A DNA stretch of 64,000 bases, from assembly GCF_030551875.1 (NCBI RefSeq), contig NZ_JAUOZU010000001.1, forward strand, positions 62,001-126,000. Reading direction: 5' to 3'. Position numbers and translations under genes: made by a program. Below the pieces are notes generated by a model. It was not told where the DNA came from, did no database searches, and saw only the letters and a list, made by a program, of their open reading frames with translations. Source of the DNA: Fluviirhizobium alvei. Lineage in GTDB: Bacteria > Pseudomonadota > Alphaproteobacteria > Rhizobiales > Rhizobiaceae. This document shows, piece after piece, positions 19,009-28,306 of the stretch. The first letter of the stretch is position 1. The number at the start of each line of letters is the position of its first letter.

Positions 19009-20178
19009 TCAGCGCAGGCCAAGGACAGACCGGTAGATGGCGAAATACTGTTCCGCCACGGTTGACCAGGAATAGGCATCCGCCTGTTGCATCGCCTGCG
19101 TCCTCGATTGATCGACATGAGCGCATAGTCCGTTCCATTGCGCCAGGAACACATCCGCCACGGCGTCAGGTTGCTCGTAGTCAGCGAGACTGATGCTGTC
19201 ATGCTTGGCAGCCAGCGCGCGATAGGCCTCGTTTTCCGCAAGCACGGGAAGAAGGCCGGCGCTCATGGCCTCGATGGCGACCAGCCCGAACCCTTCATAT
19301 TCAGATGCGGATGCGAAGAAGGAAGACTGGCCGATCAGGGTGCGGATCGCATCATTTTCGAGATTGCAGTGAACCGAAACATGATTGGAAATTCGCTCCG
19401 CCGCAATCATGGTCTCGAGATCGGCGACGGTCTGGTCCGATGGCACGCCGACAATGTCGAGGTGCCAGTCCGGATCCTTGCGGACGAGTGCCGCCATGGC
19501 CGAAATCATCCGGTCGAGCCGTTTGTTCGAGGAGAAACGGCCGATGGTTACGATCCGTTTGGACGGCGACTTTGCGGACGCATCCCTGAATTTGTTGGTG
19601 TCGACCCCGTTCTCGATACAGGCCACGCCACGGCTGACGATTTTCTCGAACAGTTCGGTATCGGACTGGCTGCAGGCGACGACCCGATCATAGCGGGACG
19701 CTGAAAGGCGGGTGAGGGTCTGGAACCAGATCGCCTTGATGCGGGCAAATCGCCTGGTGTGGAAGAAGCCGCCATGGGTCGTCACGATCATCGGCTTGCG
19801 GTGGAAGAGGCGCGTAAGCGCGAGGAAATCGAAGAAAAAGTCGATGGCATGGACATGGACGAGATCGGCTTCCCGAATGCTGCCGAGAACCTTCGGGGCG
19901 ATCGGATAACGGCTGGAACCGCGCCAGGGAATCCGGATGACCTCCAGCCCGTCGATGGTTTCTCTTTCGGCAAGTTTGCGGCCGGGATCGGAAAAGACGC
20001 TGTCGAGGGTGACAATACGAATGCGATAGCCGGCCTTCTGCCCTTCCCGCGCGAGATTGGCGACCACATCTTCAAGCCCGCCACGGCTGGGATGAAACTG
20101 CCGCACCACATGGACAATGAGGGGCATGGAAAGCGTCTTTCTGCCGGGGCGGCCTGCCAAATCGGAAATTTCGGTCAT
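19009..20178 (-). CDS. GT4-family glycosyltransferase
   Basis: A 389-residue GT-B glycosyltransferase. The N-terminal domain begins IVHVVRQFHPSRGGLEDVV, with the acceptor-side glycine loop. The C-terminal donor-binding domain holds IGRFSSNKRLD and the EX7E motif in EYEGFGLVAIEA. It is on the opposite strand within the polysaccharide locus, convergent with the hydrolase and divergent from the Wzz-like gene, so it likely has its own promoter in the 20179-20374 interval. The start at 20178 is preferred because the 17 residues before the next Met look coding; ATG 20127 is the alternative. Sugar specificity is unknown. Confidence 0.85.
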   Translation of the reverse strand: MTEISDLAGRPGRKTLSMPLIVHVVRQFHPSRGGLEDVVANLAREGQKAGYRIRIVTLDSVFSDPGRKLAERETIDGLEVIRIPWRGSSRYPIAPKVLGSIREADLVHVHAIDFFFDFLALTRLFHRKPMIVTTHGGFFHTRRFARIKAIWFQTLTRLSASRYDRVVACSQSDTELFEKIVSRGVACIENGVDTNKFRDASAKSPSKRIVTIGRFSSNKRLDRMISAMAALVRKDPDWHLDIVGVPSDQTVADLETMIAAERISNHVSVHCNLENDAIRTLIGQSSFFASASEYEGFGLVAIEAMSAGLLPVLAENEAYRALAAKHDSISLADYEQPDAVADVFLAQWNGLCAHVDQSRTQAMQQADAYSWSTVAEQYFAIYRSVLGLR

Positions 20179-20374
20179 CGAACGCCTGCTGGACGGAAAG
20201 CATGGAAGGATTCCGCATGCTTTGACGCTAAAGTTTAAGATCTGGTGTAGCGCTGAGAATTCACCGGTCGTTAACCATGTTTTGCCAATGTCGAAACCGG
20301 AATGCCGGCGTCTCTCCGGCAATCGAAATCAAGGTCGCAACGCCATGAGGCGCGATCGAGGGAAGCAGGCGTCC

Positions 20375-22294
20375 ATGGATATCTTCAGTCTCCCGGGTAT
20401 TATCCTGAAACGTTGGCTCTATGTCATTGTTCCAGTGGTATTGTTCGTCTGCCTTGCGGCCGCCTATGTGGTTGTCGTCAAGCCGACCACGCCCGTTGTC
20501 GCCGAAATCCTCATCGATCCGCAGGGGTTGGCCGCCGAACAGGGCAAGCTTGCGCCGGATCCGTCTGCTCCCAATCAGGATGCTGCAATTCTCGAAAGCC
20601 AGATCTATGTTCTGCAATCGAGCGAAATTCTGGGTGCGGTTGTCGACAGGCTCGATCTCACCAAGGATCCGTTCATCTATGCCGGATCGACCGCCGACAA
20701 GGAACTGGCAAAGGCAGCCGCAATCAGTTCGCTGCAGAAGCGGCTGGCAGTCGAGCGCGCCGGACAGTCCTTCGTCGTCGAACTCACCTTTAAGCATGTC
20801 GATGCCAGGAAGGGCGCCGAAATCGTCAACACCATCGCCAGCGTCTTTCTCAAGAAGATCCATGAAGCGCGTGGCGAAGCCACCAGCCGCATGAGTGGTG
20901 CCTTCGAACTGCAGGCCGAAACCCTTGCTGCGCGGGTCCGCAAGGCGGAAACCGAACTCGAAAAATTCAAGGCCGAAAAGGGCATCGTCTCGACCGGTCA
21001 GCAGGGGCTGGTGATCGACCAGCAGGTCGAAGGTGTCAACAAGCAGTTGATCACCGCGCGCGCCGAGCTCGGCGCCAAACTCGCAAGCTACGATCAGGCA
21101 AAGGCGGTCACGGTCGGCTCCATCGAAGCTGGCGGCATCCCGGAAGCGCTGAACTCGACGGCACTCGGCACCATGCGGGCGCGCTATGCCGATCTCGTCT
21201 CGACCGCCAACGAACTTGCCTCCTCTCTGGGGGCCAATCACCCGCAGATGCGTGCTGCCCGTTCGCAGGTGGAAGGCATGCGCGGTGCCATCGAGCAGGA
21301 GCTCACCCGCATTCGCCAGTCGCTGAAGAATGCGGTGGATCGCAGCCAGGCAAACGTGAACATGCTGCAGTCCCGGCTCGATACGCTGACCCAGTCCTCC
21401 AACAATGTCAGCGAGGCAGGCATCAAGGCGCGTGAGCTGCAGAGCGAGGTCGATACGCTGCGGGCTCTCTACAAGGCCTTCCTGTCCCGTTCCGAGGAGC
21501 TGGGACAGAACCAGGCGGTCAACATCAACAATTCCCGCATCATCACCAAGGCCGTAGCCTTGGGGGGCGGGTCCTCGCTTGCCAAGCTCCTGATCATAGC
21601 TGCTGCTGGCCTGTTCGGCATTGCCGTCGGTAGTGTGCTCGCCGTGCTGCGGGAGAATTTCAACGAGCTGTTTGGTCGCGGCAGTGCAGCCGATTTGACC
21701 GAGCCTTCCCAACCCTCGGACGCAGCTCAGGCGGTGCCGACTCCGGCGGCAGCGCCCGCTTCCATCCGTGTCGCTGAACCGGCTGCCTCATCTGCGATCG
21801 CGCAAATGGGCATGGATGGCGCCGCAGAGCGGATCCTCTCCCTGGCTTCGGCCAAGGAAATGCCCACCATCCTGTTTCTTTCGGCGGACAATGACAATGA
21901 CGGCGAAGCGGTGGTCGCTCGGCTTGCAAATGCTCTTTACCGCCGCAACAAGAATGTTCTCTACTCATCCGGTCATGGCAATGAACGTGTTGAGGCGATA
22001 TCGGGCAGCCGGCTGCGTTTCGAACGTCTCTCGCATGAAATGCGAGCGCGCAACGCTGGTGCACCGACATTCCGCCATTTCGTCGGCCGCTCGGGAAAGG
22101 CCGATGTGGTGCTGATCGATGCCGGTGCGGAGGATGCCCGCCGGCAGTTGCTGGAGCTTCTCGACAAGGCCCAAGGTATCTTCGTTCTTACCTCGGCCGA
22201 CAGCAAGCCGCAGGAAGTCAGCAATCTCGTCGCCTCGCTCGACCCGTGGAAAGACCGCATGCTTGGCACCATCTCGAGCGGCCGCGCCGCCTGA
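20375..22294 (+). CDS. Wzz/ExoP-like polysaccharide co-polymerase with degenerate kinase domain
   Basis: A 639-residue inner-membrane protein of the polysaccharide co-polymerase (GumC/ExoP) type. There is a first helix at about 15-36, a long periplasmic coiled-coil region, and a second helix at about 405-425. The periplasmic domain controls chain length in Wzx/Wzy export. The cytoplasmic domain keeps the BY-kinase fold outline, but where Walker A should be (503-511) it reads SADNDNDGE, without the glycine-lysine-serine of a P-loop. The Walker B-like strand VVLIDAG is at 578-584, and there is no C-terminal tyrosine cluster. ATP-dependent tyrosine autophosphorylation is therefore unlikely. The Wzy-like gene follows 19 bases downstream. 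Confidence 0.85.
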   Translation: MDIFSLPGIILKRWLYVIVPVVLFVCLAAAYVVVVKPTTPVVAEILIDPQGLAAEQGKLAPDPSAPNQDAAILESQIYVLQSSEILGAVVDRLDLTKDPFIYAGSTADKELAKAAAISSLQKRLAVERAGQSFVVELTFKHVDARKGAEIVNTIASVFLKKIHEARGEATSRMSGAFELQAETLAARVRKAETELEKFKAEKGIVSTGQQGLVIDQQVEGVNKQLITARAELGAKLASYDQAKAVTVGSIEAGGIPEALNSTALGTMRARYADLVSTANELASSLGANHPQMRAARSQVEGMRGAIEQELTRIRQSLKNAVDRSQANVNMLQSRLDTLTQSSNNVSEAGIKARELQSEVDTLRALYKAFLSRSEELGQNQAVNINNSRIITKAVALGGGSSLAKLLIIAAAGLFGIAVGSVLAVLRENFNELFGRGSAADLTEPSQPSDAAQAVPTPAAAPASIRVAEPAASSAIAQMGMDGAAERILSLASAKEMPTILFLSADNDNDGEAVVARLANALYRRNKNVLYSSGHGNERVEAISGSRLRFERLSHEMRARNAGAPTFRHFVGRSGKADVVLIDAGAEDARRQLLELLDKAQGIFVLTSADSKPQEVSNLVASLDPWKDRMLGTISSGRAA

Positions 22295-22313
22295 CAGTCG
22301 TGAGGGACGCGTC

Positions 22314-23582
22314 ATGGCCATAACCTTCGACAGCCAGCTGTCATCCGGCGTCCGGCAGGGCGAAGGATCGCCCGTTTTGGGTTTCCTGCGGTTCCTCACG
22401 ATTGCGAGCGTACTCGGCGGGCTGGTGTTCAACCTGTTTCTCTGCTTCGTCAACACGCGCATCATGCCGGTCAGCGACACGCATGTGATCCTGATGGAAA
22501 TGGCCGTGACCGGTTCAGCCCTTCTGGCTGCACTGGATCGGCGCGCCGGCTTCTACCTATTCCTGGCGATCTTCATCAGTTTCATGCTGCTGCTCTTCAT
22601 GCTGCGGGGCGCGACCGACATCAAGGCGATCCGCGATATCCTCGTGCCGGTGGTCTTCTATACGCTCGGCAGCCGCGTCCGGGATCTGGCTCTGGCCGAT
22701 CGTCTGGTGGTGATCGCTGCCGCCATTGCGTTGCCGATTGCGCTCTTCGAGTATTTCCTGCTCGATCTCTATCTCGATTTCTTCAATGTGCTTGGCTACT
22801 ATATCGCCCGTGGTACGGTTTCGCTTCAGGAGAGCTATGGCGCCACGCGCGGCCTGTTCATTTCGGGCAACCGCCCGGAACCCCGAACCATCCTGCCATT
22901 CCTCGGCCAGCACCGTGTTTCCTCGGTGTTCCTCGAACCGGTGTCGATGGGCAATTTCGGTGTGATCCTTTATTCGTGGGCGCTGTTCCGGCAGAACTGG
23001 AAGCCGCGCTGGTTCCTGTTTGCTGCCGCGTTGACGATGATCACGCTGGCGGATGCCCGTTTCGGGCTCTTCACCTGCATCCTGATTACCATCGCACGGC
23101 CGTTCCTGCCGCTGGTCCCGCGGACATTCTGGCTGATCACGCCGTTTCTGTTCCTGGCGGTCATCACGATCTTCGGCCTGGTGACAGGCACCAATGGCGG
23201 TCCGAATGACATCGGGGGGCGGTTTCAGGCGACAGCCCATATTCTTACCAACCTGTCGGCCGGGGTTGTCTTCGGCTATGAGACCACCGACCAGTTCACA
23301 GCCGATTCCGGGTTCGCCTATACACTTACGAAATTCAGCCTGCTCGGCTTCATCGGCCTCTGGGCCATGTATGTCTTCCTGCCTTTCCGCAGCGAGAAGG
23401 GCAGGCAGTTTCATGGTATGATGACCATCTATCTTCTGCTGATCATGGTCATCTCGAACTCGTTCTATTCGATCAAGACCGGTTCGCTCATGTGGTTCAT
23501 CCTAGGCACGGTTTCGGCCATCCAGTTCCCGGAGACAAAATCCTTCATCCGCCGGATGGTGGAGAAACGAAGAGCGGATTGA
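22314..23582 (+). CDS. Wzy-like polysaccharide polymerase / O-antigen ligase family
   Basis: A 422-residue polytopic protein with about ten or eleven helices and one larger periplasmic loop (roughly 150-200). That loop holds VSLQESYGATRG and a HRVSSVFLEPVSMGNFG segment, a pattern seen in bacterial exopolysaccharide polymerases. It would join flipped repeat units at the periplasmic face. The gene has TGAGGGA eight bases before the ATG and lies just downstream of the Wzz-like co-polymerase, its expected partner. Wzy proteins share little sequence, so the call rests on topology and context. Confidence 0.78.
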   Translation: MAITFDSQLSSGVRQGEGSPVLGFLRFLTIASVLGGLVFNLFLCFVNTRIMPVSDTHVILMEMAVTGSALLAALDRRAGFYLFLAIFISFMLLLFMLRGATDIKAIRDILVPVVFYTLGSRVRDLALADRLVVIAAAIALPIALFEYFLLDLYLDFFNVLGYYIARGTVSLQESYGATRGLFISGNRPEPRTILPFLGQHRVSSVFLEPVSMGNFGVILYSWALFRQNWKPRWFLFAAALTMITLADARFGLFTCILITIARPFLPLVPRTFWLITPFLFLAVITIFGLVTGTNGGPNDIGGRFQATAHILTNLSAGVVFGYETTDQFTADSGFAYTLTKFSLLGFIGLWAMYVFLPFRSEKGRQFHGMMTIYLLLIMVISNSFYSIKTGSLMWFILGTVSAIQFPETKSFIRRMVEKRRAD

Positions 23583-23585
23583 GCC

Positions 23586-24632
23586 TTAGCGATCCAGCGC
23601 CGGGCAGGATTTTCCTTCGGCGGAAAAATCGCCGAGAGCAGCCTTCAGCCCTTCGAGTTGCGGCCTGTCGCCGGATTTGGTGGGCTGGATGTTGAGCATT
23701 TCGGTTTCCGGCCACCAGTCGCCGGCAACCCAGTAAGTCCAGCCAGTCCAGACATCCTTATTCTCCTCGACGACATCGACCATGTCCTTGAGGCCCCTGA
23801 CGCATTGGTCGGGCGCCGGCACGCCGAACTCGCCCAGGAAACCACGGTTTCCTGTCTGCTTGAGCCAGCCGGTGAAATCCTTCAACGCCTTCGTCGCATC
23901 CGAAACTCGGTTGCAATTGTCCTTCGTTCCGGAAAAATCGTCATCGGTATACTGGTGCACCTCGAAGGCGAAATTGTTGCCCGGATCGACGATCTGGGCC
24001 ATGGCAACTCCGTTCGGCTCGCCATCAATCGGCACCATCCAGCTATGGGCTCCGCTCCAGGCGGTGCCGGGAACGAGCACCAGGTTCTTCGCGCCAGCTG
24101 TCCGGATCGCGGCCGTGGCCGCGTTGGCGGCCGAAAGCCATTGCGCAATCGGCATCTGGTAGGGCTCGTTCATCAGCCCGAAGATGACCTGATCGTCATC
24201 CTTGTAGAGTTCGGCAAGCCGGCGCCACAGATCGGCAAAGGCGCTTTCCGGCACGGATGCGGTTCCGATCACCTTGCCATGATAGCGGGCATAATTGTGC
24301 GGATCGAGGATGACCCGCATTCCGAAAGATCGGATCAGCGCAACGCTTTCCCTGAGGCGGTTCAATTCGGCTGCATCGAAGTCGGCCCCGAGCTTCGGCT
24401 GAAGGCGTTCCCACATGAAGGGCAGGCGAATGGTGTCGAACCCCTTGCCGGCGAAATAGCCGATCGTGTCGCTCGAAGGCCAAGTGTAGTCCTTGTTGAC
24501 CAGACCGTCGGGCTTGCCGAACTCTGCGCCTGACAGGTTGATGCCTCGGAAACAACCCTCCGACGCCAGAACAGCCGCGCCTTGGGCGCTGAGCACCAAA
24601 CTCATCATCAGCGATGCAACGAAATGCCGCAA
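23586..24632 (-). CDS. Secreted GH5-family endoglucanase-like glycosidase
   Basis: A 348-residue protein when read from a TTG start at 24632, which has GAGAGG upstream and gives a clean signal peptide (cleavage after about residue 23). The mature part is a GH5 barrel: INLSGAEF near the start, DPHNYARY (111-118), acid/base Glu156 in LMNEP, HQY at 226-228, and nucleophile Glu268 in GEFGV. GH5 enzymes cleave beta-1,4-type glucans or related polymers. Its place inside the locus, convergent with the polymerase, suggests trimming of the locus polysaccharide or cellulose in the periplasm or outside. The natural substrate is not predictable. Confidence 0.88.
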   Translation of the reverse strand: MRHFVASLMMSLVLSAQGAAVLASEGCFRGINLSGAEFGKPDGLVNKDYTWPSSDTIGYFAGKGFDTIRLPFMWERLQPKLGADFDAAELNRLRESVALIRSFGMRVILDPHNYARYHGKVIGTASVPESAFADLWRRLAELYKDDDQVIFGLMNEPYQMPIAQWLSAANAATAAIRTAGAKNLVLVPGTAWSGAHSWMVPIDGEPNGVAMAQIVDPGNNFAFEVHQYTDDDFSGTKDNCNRVSDATKALKDFTGWLKQTGNRGFLGEFGVPAPDQCVRGLKDMVDVVEENKDVWTGWTYWVAGDWWPETEMLNIQPTKSGDRPQLEGLKAALGDFSAEGKSCPALDR

Positions 24633-24793
24633 GGTTTCATACCTCTCATTGATGGGGGTCAACGCCTGGCATCAGCGAATGTGCAATGCTTGGATCATGG
24701 CGCTTGTTGGACGGGATCGACCATAGCTCCAATCTCTTAACAAGCCATTGGTCGTCGCCAGACAAGTCCTCACAATTGAAACGGGAGGATGGC

Positions 24794-26437
24794 ATGACAT
24801 TGAAGAAAATCAAGGGCACCGAAAAACGTGACACATTGACCGGTGGCGCAATCGCTGAATGGTTGATCGGGCTCGGTGGCAATGACAAGCTTTACGGCAA
24901 CGGAGGCGCAGACCGGCTGGATGGCGGAGACGGTAATGATCGTCTGGATGGAGGTCTGGGAGCCGACCGGATGTTCGGTGGCGCCGGTAACGATGCCTAT
25001 TTCATCGATCGCCTGACGGACAAGGTGAGCGAGGGGGTCGGCGCCGGTGTCGACACGATCTATGTTGGCTTCAATTATACCCTGGGAGCCAATGTCGAGA
25101 ATCTGGTCCTGTCGGGCTCCGCCGATCTGACCGCCACAGGCAATGCGCTTGCCAACCAGATCTCTGGCAATGCCGGGAGCAATACGATCGATGGTCTTAG
25201 CGGCGCCGACAGAATGGCAGGCAAGGGCGGTAACGACACCTACTATGTCGATATTGCCGGGGATGTCGTCGTGGAGCGCGCAGCATCCGGTGAAGATGCG
25301 GTCTACGCCTCGATCAGCCATATCCTCGCAGCCAATGTCGAAACCCTGTGGCTGACTGGAACCGGAGATGTTTCTGCCACCGGCAACGGGTTGGGCAACA
25401 GCCTTCACGGCAATGACGGCGCCAATGTGTTGGATGGCAAAGCCGGAACCGACACGATGTCGGGAGGGTTGGGCGACGACACCTATTATGTCGACAATGC
25501 CGGGGACCAGATCGAGGAAGGGTTTCTGGAGGGAACCGATACTGTTTTCGCTTCGGTCACCTTCACCTTGGCGAGCAACATCGAAAATCTCACGCTGATC
25601 GGGACAGATGCCATCGACGGGCATGGCAACAGCGATCCGAATATCATCACCGGCAACGAAGCCGATAACAAGCTTTATGCCCATACGTTCTGGGATGGCG
25701 ATGAGCTGCATGGTGGCGGCGGCAATGACACGCTCTTTTCCGATCGCGGCGACAATACGCTGGATGGCGGAGACGGCAGTGACGACATCGCGGATTATTC
25801 TGAAACGGCAACCCGCATCCGCTTCACCTTCGAGACGTCAGCCACCGTCTACAAGTTCAACAGCTATGGCACAGACAGCCTCACCAACATCGAATCCGGG
25901 CGTGGCACGTCCGACTATGACGAGTTCAAGATCAGCCATGCAGGCTCATTCCATGGCGGTGGCGGTGCGGACTCGATGTACGATTCCATCGCCGCAGACG
26001 GGCTCTTCGGACATCTTTACGGGGACGCCGGAAACGATGTGATGAGAGGAGGCGTTGATGGAGGCAACCTCGATGGCGGGGATGGCAATGATCGCATGTT
26101 CGCGACCGGGGGTGCTGGCACGGTGACCATGACGGGTGGAGCCGATGCCGACCAGTTCTATATCGAGAAATCCACCGCGCTCGCCACTGCCGGCACGCTG
26201 ACGGCAGTCGCCCGAATCACGGACTTTGTCGACGGCACGGACTTTCTTGCCTTCTATGGGTTTGGTGACGTCGATACCGCAGAGGAAATGTATTCGGTCT
26301 TGACTTCGGAGAATGCCATTTCAGATGACGCCGATGGCCTGCATATCGCACCGGGCGGAAGCTTGAACGACACGGTGATCGCAGGTTTGACACTTGCCAC
26401 TTTCTCGGCGGCCGACATCTACATGGCCGATAGCTGA
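24794..26437 (+). CDS. RTX calcium-binding repeat protein, copy 1
   Basis: A 547-residue protein built almost wholly of glycine-aspartate RTX repeats (GGDGNDRLDGG-type nonapeptides). Between them are roughly 90-residue modules with VENLVLSGSADLTATGN and DTYYVD segments. The N-terminus MTLKKIKGTEKRDTLTGG enters the repeats at once; there is no signal peptide and no visible catalytic domain. The last 100 residues (ITDFVDGTDFLAFYGFGDVD to the end, IYMADS) match those of the next gene and look like a type I secretion tail. ATG 24794 follows GGGAGGA. It is divergent from the GH5 gene. A structural role in the extracellular matrix is inferred. Confidence 0.85.
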   Translation: MTLKKIKGTEKRDTLTGGAIAEWLIGLGGNDKLYGNGGADRLDGGDGNDRLDGGLGADRMFGGAGNDAYFIDRLTDKVSEGVGAGVDTIYVGFNYTLGANVENLVLSGSADLTATGNALANQISGNAGSNTIDGLSGADRMAGKGGNDTYYVDIAGDVVVERAASGEDAVYASISHILAANVETLWLTGTGDVSATGNGLGNSLHGNDGANVLDGKAGTDTMSGGLGDDTYYVDNAGDQIEEGFLEGTDTVFASVTFTLASNIENLTLIGTDAIDGHGNSDPNIITGNEADNKLYAHTFWDGDELHGGGGNDTLFSDRGDNTLDGGDGSDDIADYSETATRIRFTFETSATVYKFNSYGTDSLTNIESGRGTSDYDEFKISHAGSFHGGGGADSMYDSIAADGLFGHLYGDAGNDVMRGGVDGGNLDGGDGNDRMFATGGAGTVTMTGGADADQFYIEKSTALATAGTLTAVARITDFVDGTDFLAFYGFGDVDTAEEMYSVLTSENAISDDADGLHIAPGGSLNDTVIAGLTLATFSAADIYMADS

Positions 26438-26482
26438 GGCGTTTGCATGTTTCTGCATTGGGTCGGATGGGCTTGATATGTC

Positions 26483-26501
26483 GCTGACGGGCGCCGTCAG
26501 C
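26483..26501. terminator. Hairpin between the two RTX genes
   Basis: An 8-bp perfect inverted repeat (GCTGACGG and CCGTCAGC) around GCG, 46 bases after the first RTX stop. There is no T run, so it may be a Rho-aided terminator, a 3'-end stabiliser or a processing site. Confidence 0.4.
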
Positions 26502-26571
26502 GATCTGTCAGCTTGCCGCTGTTAGAAGCAACCAACGGTTCGGCGGGATGCCGGCCTCAGGGGAGACGGGC

Positions 26572-28239
26572 ATGGCACTCAAGACAATCCGCGGTACAAC
26601 CGGCAATGATCGCCTGACGGGCGGTGGCATCGCTGAACTCATTCTCGGGCTGGCAGGAAACGACAAGCTGTTCGGCAACGGCGGCGCCGATACGATCAAG
26701 GGTGGCGACGGCAACGATCTCATCGACGGAGGCCTGGGAGGCGATACGCTCCTGGGGCAGGCCGGCAATGACAGCTACATTGTCGACAACGCCAATGACA
26801 AGGTCCGCGAATTGGCCAACGAAGGCACCGACACCGTCAGTGCCAGCATCTCCTACACGTTGACAGCCAATGTCGAAAAACTGGTCCTGACTGGAACGGC
26901 CGATATCAACGCGACCGGCAACGGGCTCGACAATGTGCTGACCGGCAATGACGGCAACAATGTGCTGGATGGCGGTGCCGGCAACGACACCATGGCCGGA
27001 AAGGCAGGCGACGACACCTATATGTTCGCGGATGCCGGCGACAAGGCCACCGAGCAGGTCGGTGGCGGCACAGATACGGTGATGGCTGCATTTTCGGTTA
27101 CGCTCGCTGCCAATATCGAGAACCTGGTCCTGACCGGTTCGGCCAATGTCGATGGCACCGGCAATGCGGAAACCAACAAGCTCACCGGCAATGACGGCAA
27201 CAATAGTCTCGACGGTGGCACCGGCAACGACTGGATGCTGGGCGGGCTGGGTGACGATACCTATCGGGTCGACAGCACCATCGACAAGATCACCGAAAAT
27301 GCCGATGCGGGAACCGACAGCGTCTATTCAACGGTAACCTATACCCTGTCGGTAAACGTCGAGAACCTGACGCTCTCCGGCAGTTCGGCCATCAACGGCA
27401 CCGGCAATGCGCTCGCCAATATCCTGACCGGCAATGGTGCTGCCAACAAACTCTATGCAGATAACGTTGTTGGCGACAGCGTGGGCGGCGGCGATCAGCT
27501 GATTGGCGGAGGTGGCAATGATACGCTCTATTCCGGTGATGGCGCCAACACGCTGGATGGAGGCGATGGCACGGGGGACCTCGCGGATTACACCCTCTTT
27601 ACCAGCGCCGTGACGGTCAATGCCGACACATTCGTACTTGAAGTGACGAAGACGGGCGGTTCTGTCGATAGTTTGAGCAACATCGAATCCGTGCGCGGCA
27701 GCACCGCCGCCGATGTCTTCACCATCAGCACATCCGGCAACTATTACGGTGGCAATGGCGATGACGACATGTCGGACGGCGCAGAGGGCGACGGGCTCTA
27801 CGGCATGCTTTACGGCGAAGCCGGCAGTGATACGCTGACCGCCGGTGCCGATGGAGGCAATCTCAACGGCGGCGCCGATGCCGATACGCTGGTGGCGCTT
27901 TCCGTCGCTTCGCTGAAGATCACCATGACCGGCGGATCGGGTGCCGATCTTTTCGATGTCGGGGCCAACTACAACGGTTCGGGCGGATCGCTTGCCGATG
28001 GAACGCTGGCGGCATCGACCGAAATCAAGGACTTCGTGGATGGCACAGACCAACTATTGTTCCATGCCTTCGGCGATGTCGATACCGCCGAGGAATGGTA
28101 TGCGCTGATCGTCGCCAACAACGACATCGAAACCAACGGCAACGAAATGCAGATCAGCTTCGACAATTCCGGCCAGACCCTGATCGTCGGGCTGACGGCG
28201 GCGACCTTCTCTGCGGATGATATCTTCGTCCTGGCTTGA
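26572..28239 (+). CDS. RTX calcium-binding repeat protein, copy 2
   Basis: A 555-residue paralogue of the preceding gene. The start MALKTIRGTTGNDRLTGGGI parallels its MTLKKIKGTEKRDTLTGG. RTX nonapeptides (GGDGNDLIDGG) alternate with NVEKLVLTG and NIENLVLTG modules. The C-terminus (DFVDGTDQLLFHAFGDVDTA, ending SADDIFVLA) is a likely type I secretion signal. It has no signal peptide or enzymatic domain. ATG 26572 follows AGGGGAGA. The tandem pair arose by duplication. Type I exporter genes are not in the window, so a transporter elsewhere must serve them if they are secreted. Confidence 0.85.
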   Translation: MALKTIRGTTGNDRLTGGGIAELILGLAGNDKLFGNGGADTIKGGDGNDLIDGGLGGDTLLGQAGNDSYIVDNANDKVRELANEGTDTVSASISYTLTANVEKLVLTGTADINATGNGLDNVLTGNDGNNVLDGGAGNDTMAGKAGDDTYMFADAGDKATEQVGGGTDTVMAAFSVTLAANIENLVLTGSANVDGTGNAETNKLTGNDGNNSLDGGTGNDWMLGGLGDDTYRVDSTIDKITENADAGTDSVYSTVTYTLSVNVENLTLSGSSAINGTGNALANILTGNGAANKLYADNVVGDSVGGGDQLIGGGGNDTLYSGDGANTLDGGDGTGDLADYTLFTSAVTVNADTFVLEVTKTGGSVDSLSNIESVRGSTAADVFTISTSGNYYGGNGDDDMSDGAEGDGLYGMLYGEAGSDTLTAGADGGNLNGGADADTLVALSVASLKITMTGGSGADLFDVGANYNGSGGSLADGTLAASTEIKDFVDGTDQLLFHAFGDVDTAEEWYALIVANNDIETNGNEMQISFDNSGQTLIVGLTAATFSADDIFVLA

Positions 28240-28267
28240 GCGATCGGCCCAACCGATCCATCAGGCG

Positions 28268-28306
28268 ACGCGCCGGGGCTTTTACGCCAACCCCGGCGCG
28301 TTTCGT
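28268..28306. terminator. Bidirectional terminator between RTX copy 2 and the GH2 gene
   Basis: A perfect 11-bp inverted repeat (ACGCGCCGGGG and CCCCGGCGCGT) with a 12-base loop, followed by TTCGTT on the plus strand. It lies between convergent genes and touches the stop codon of the GH2 gene, so it could serve both. Confidence 0.7.

Noticed and set aside
24794-28239. Regular DNA repeats that could be taken for a CRISPR array or minisatellite
   Set aside because: The repeats are in frame, vary at third positions and encode RTX nonapeptides, so they are coding repeats.
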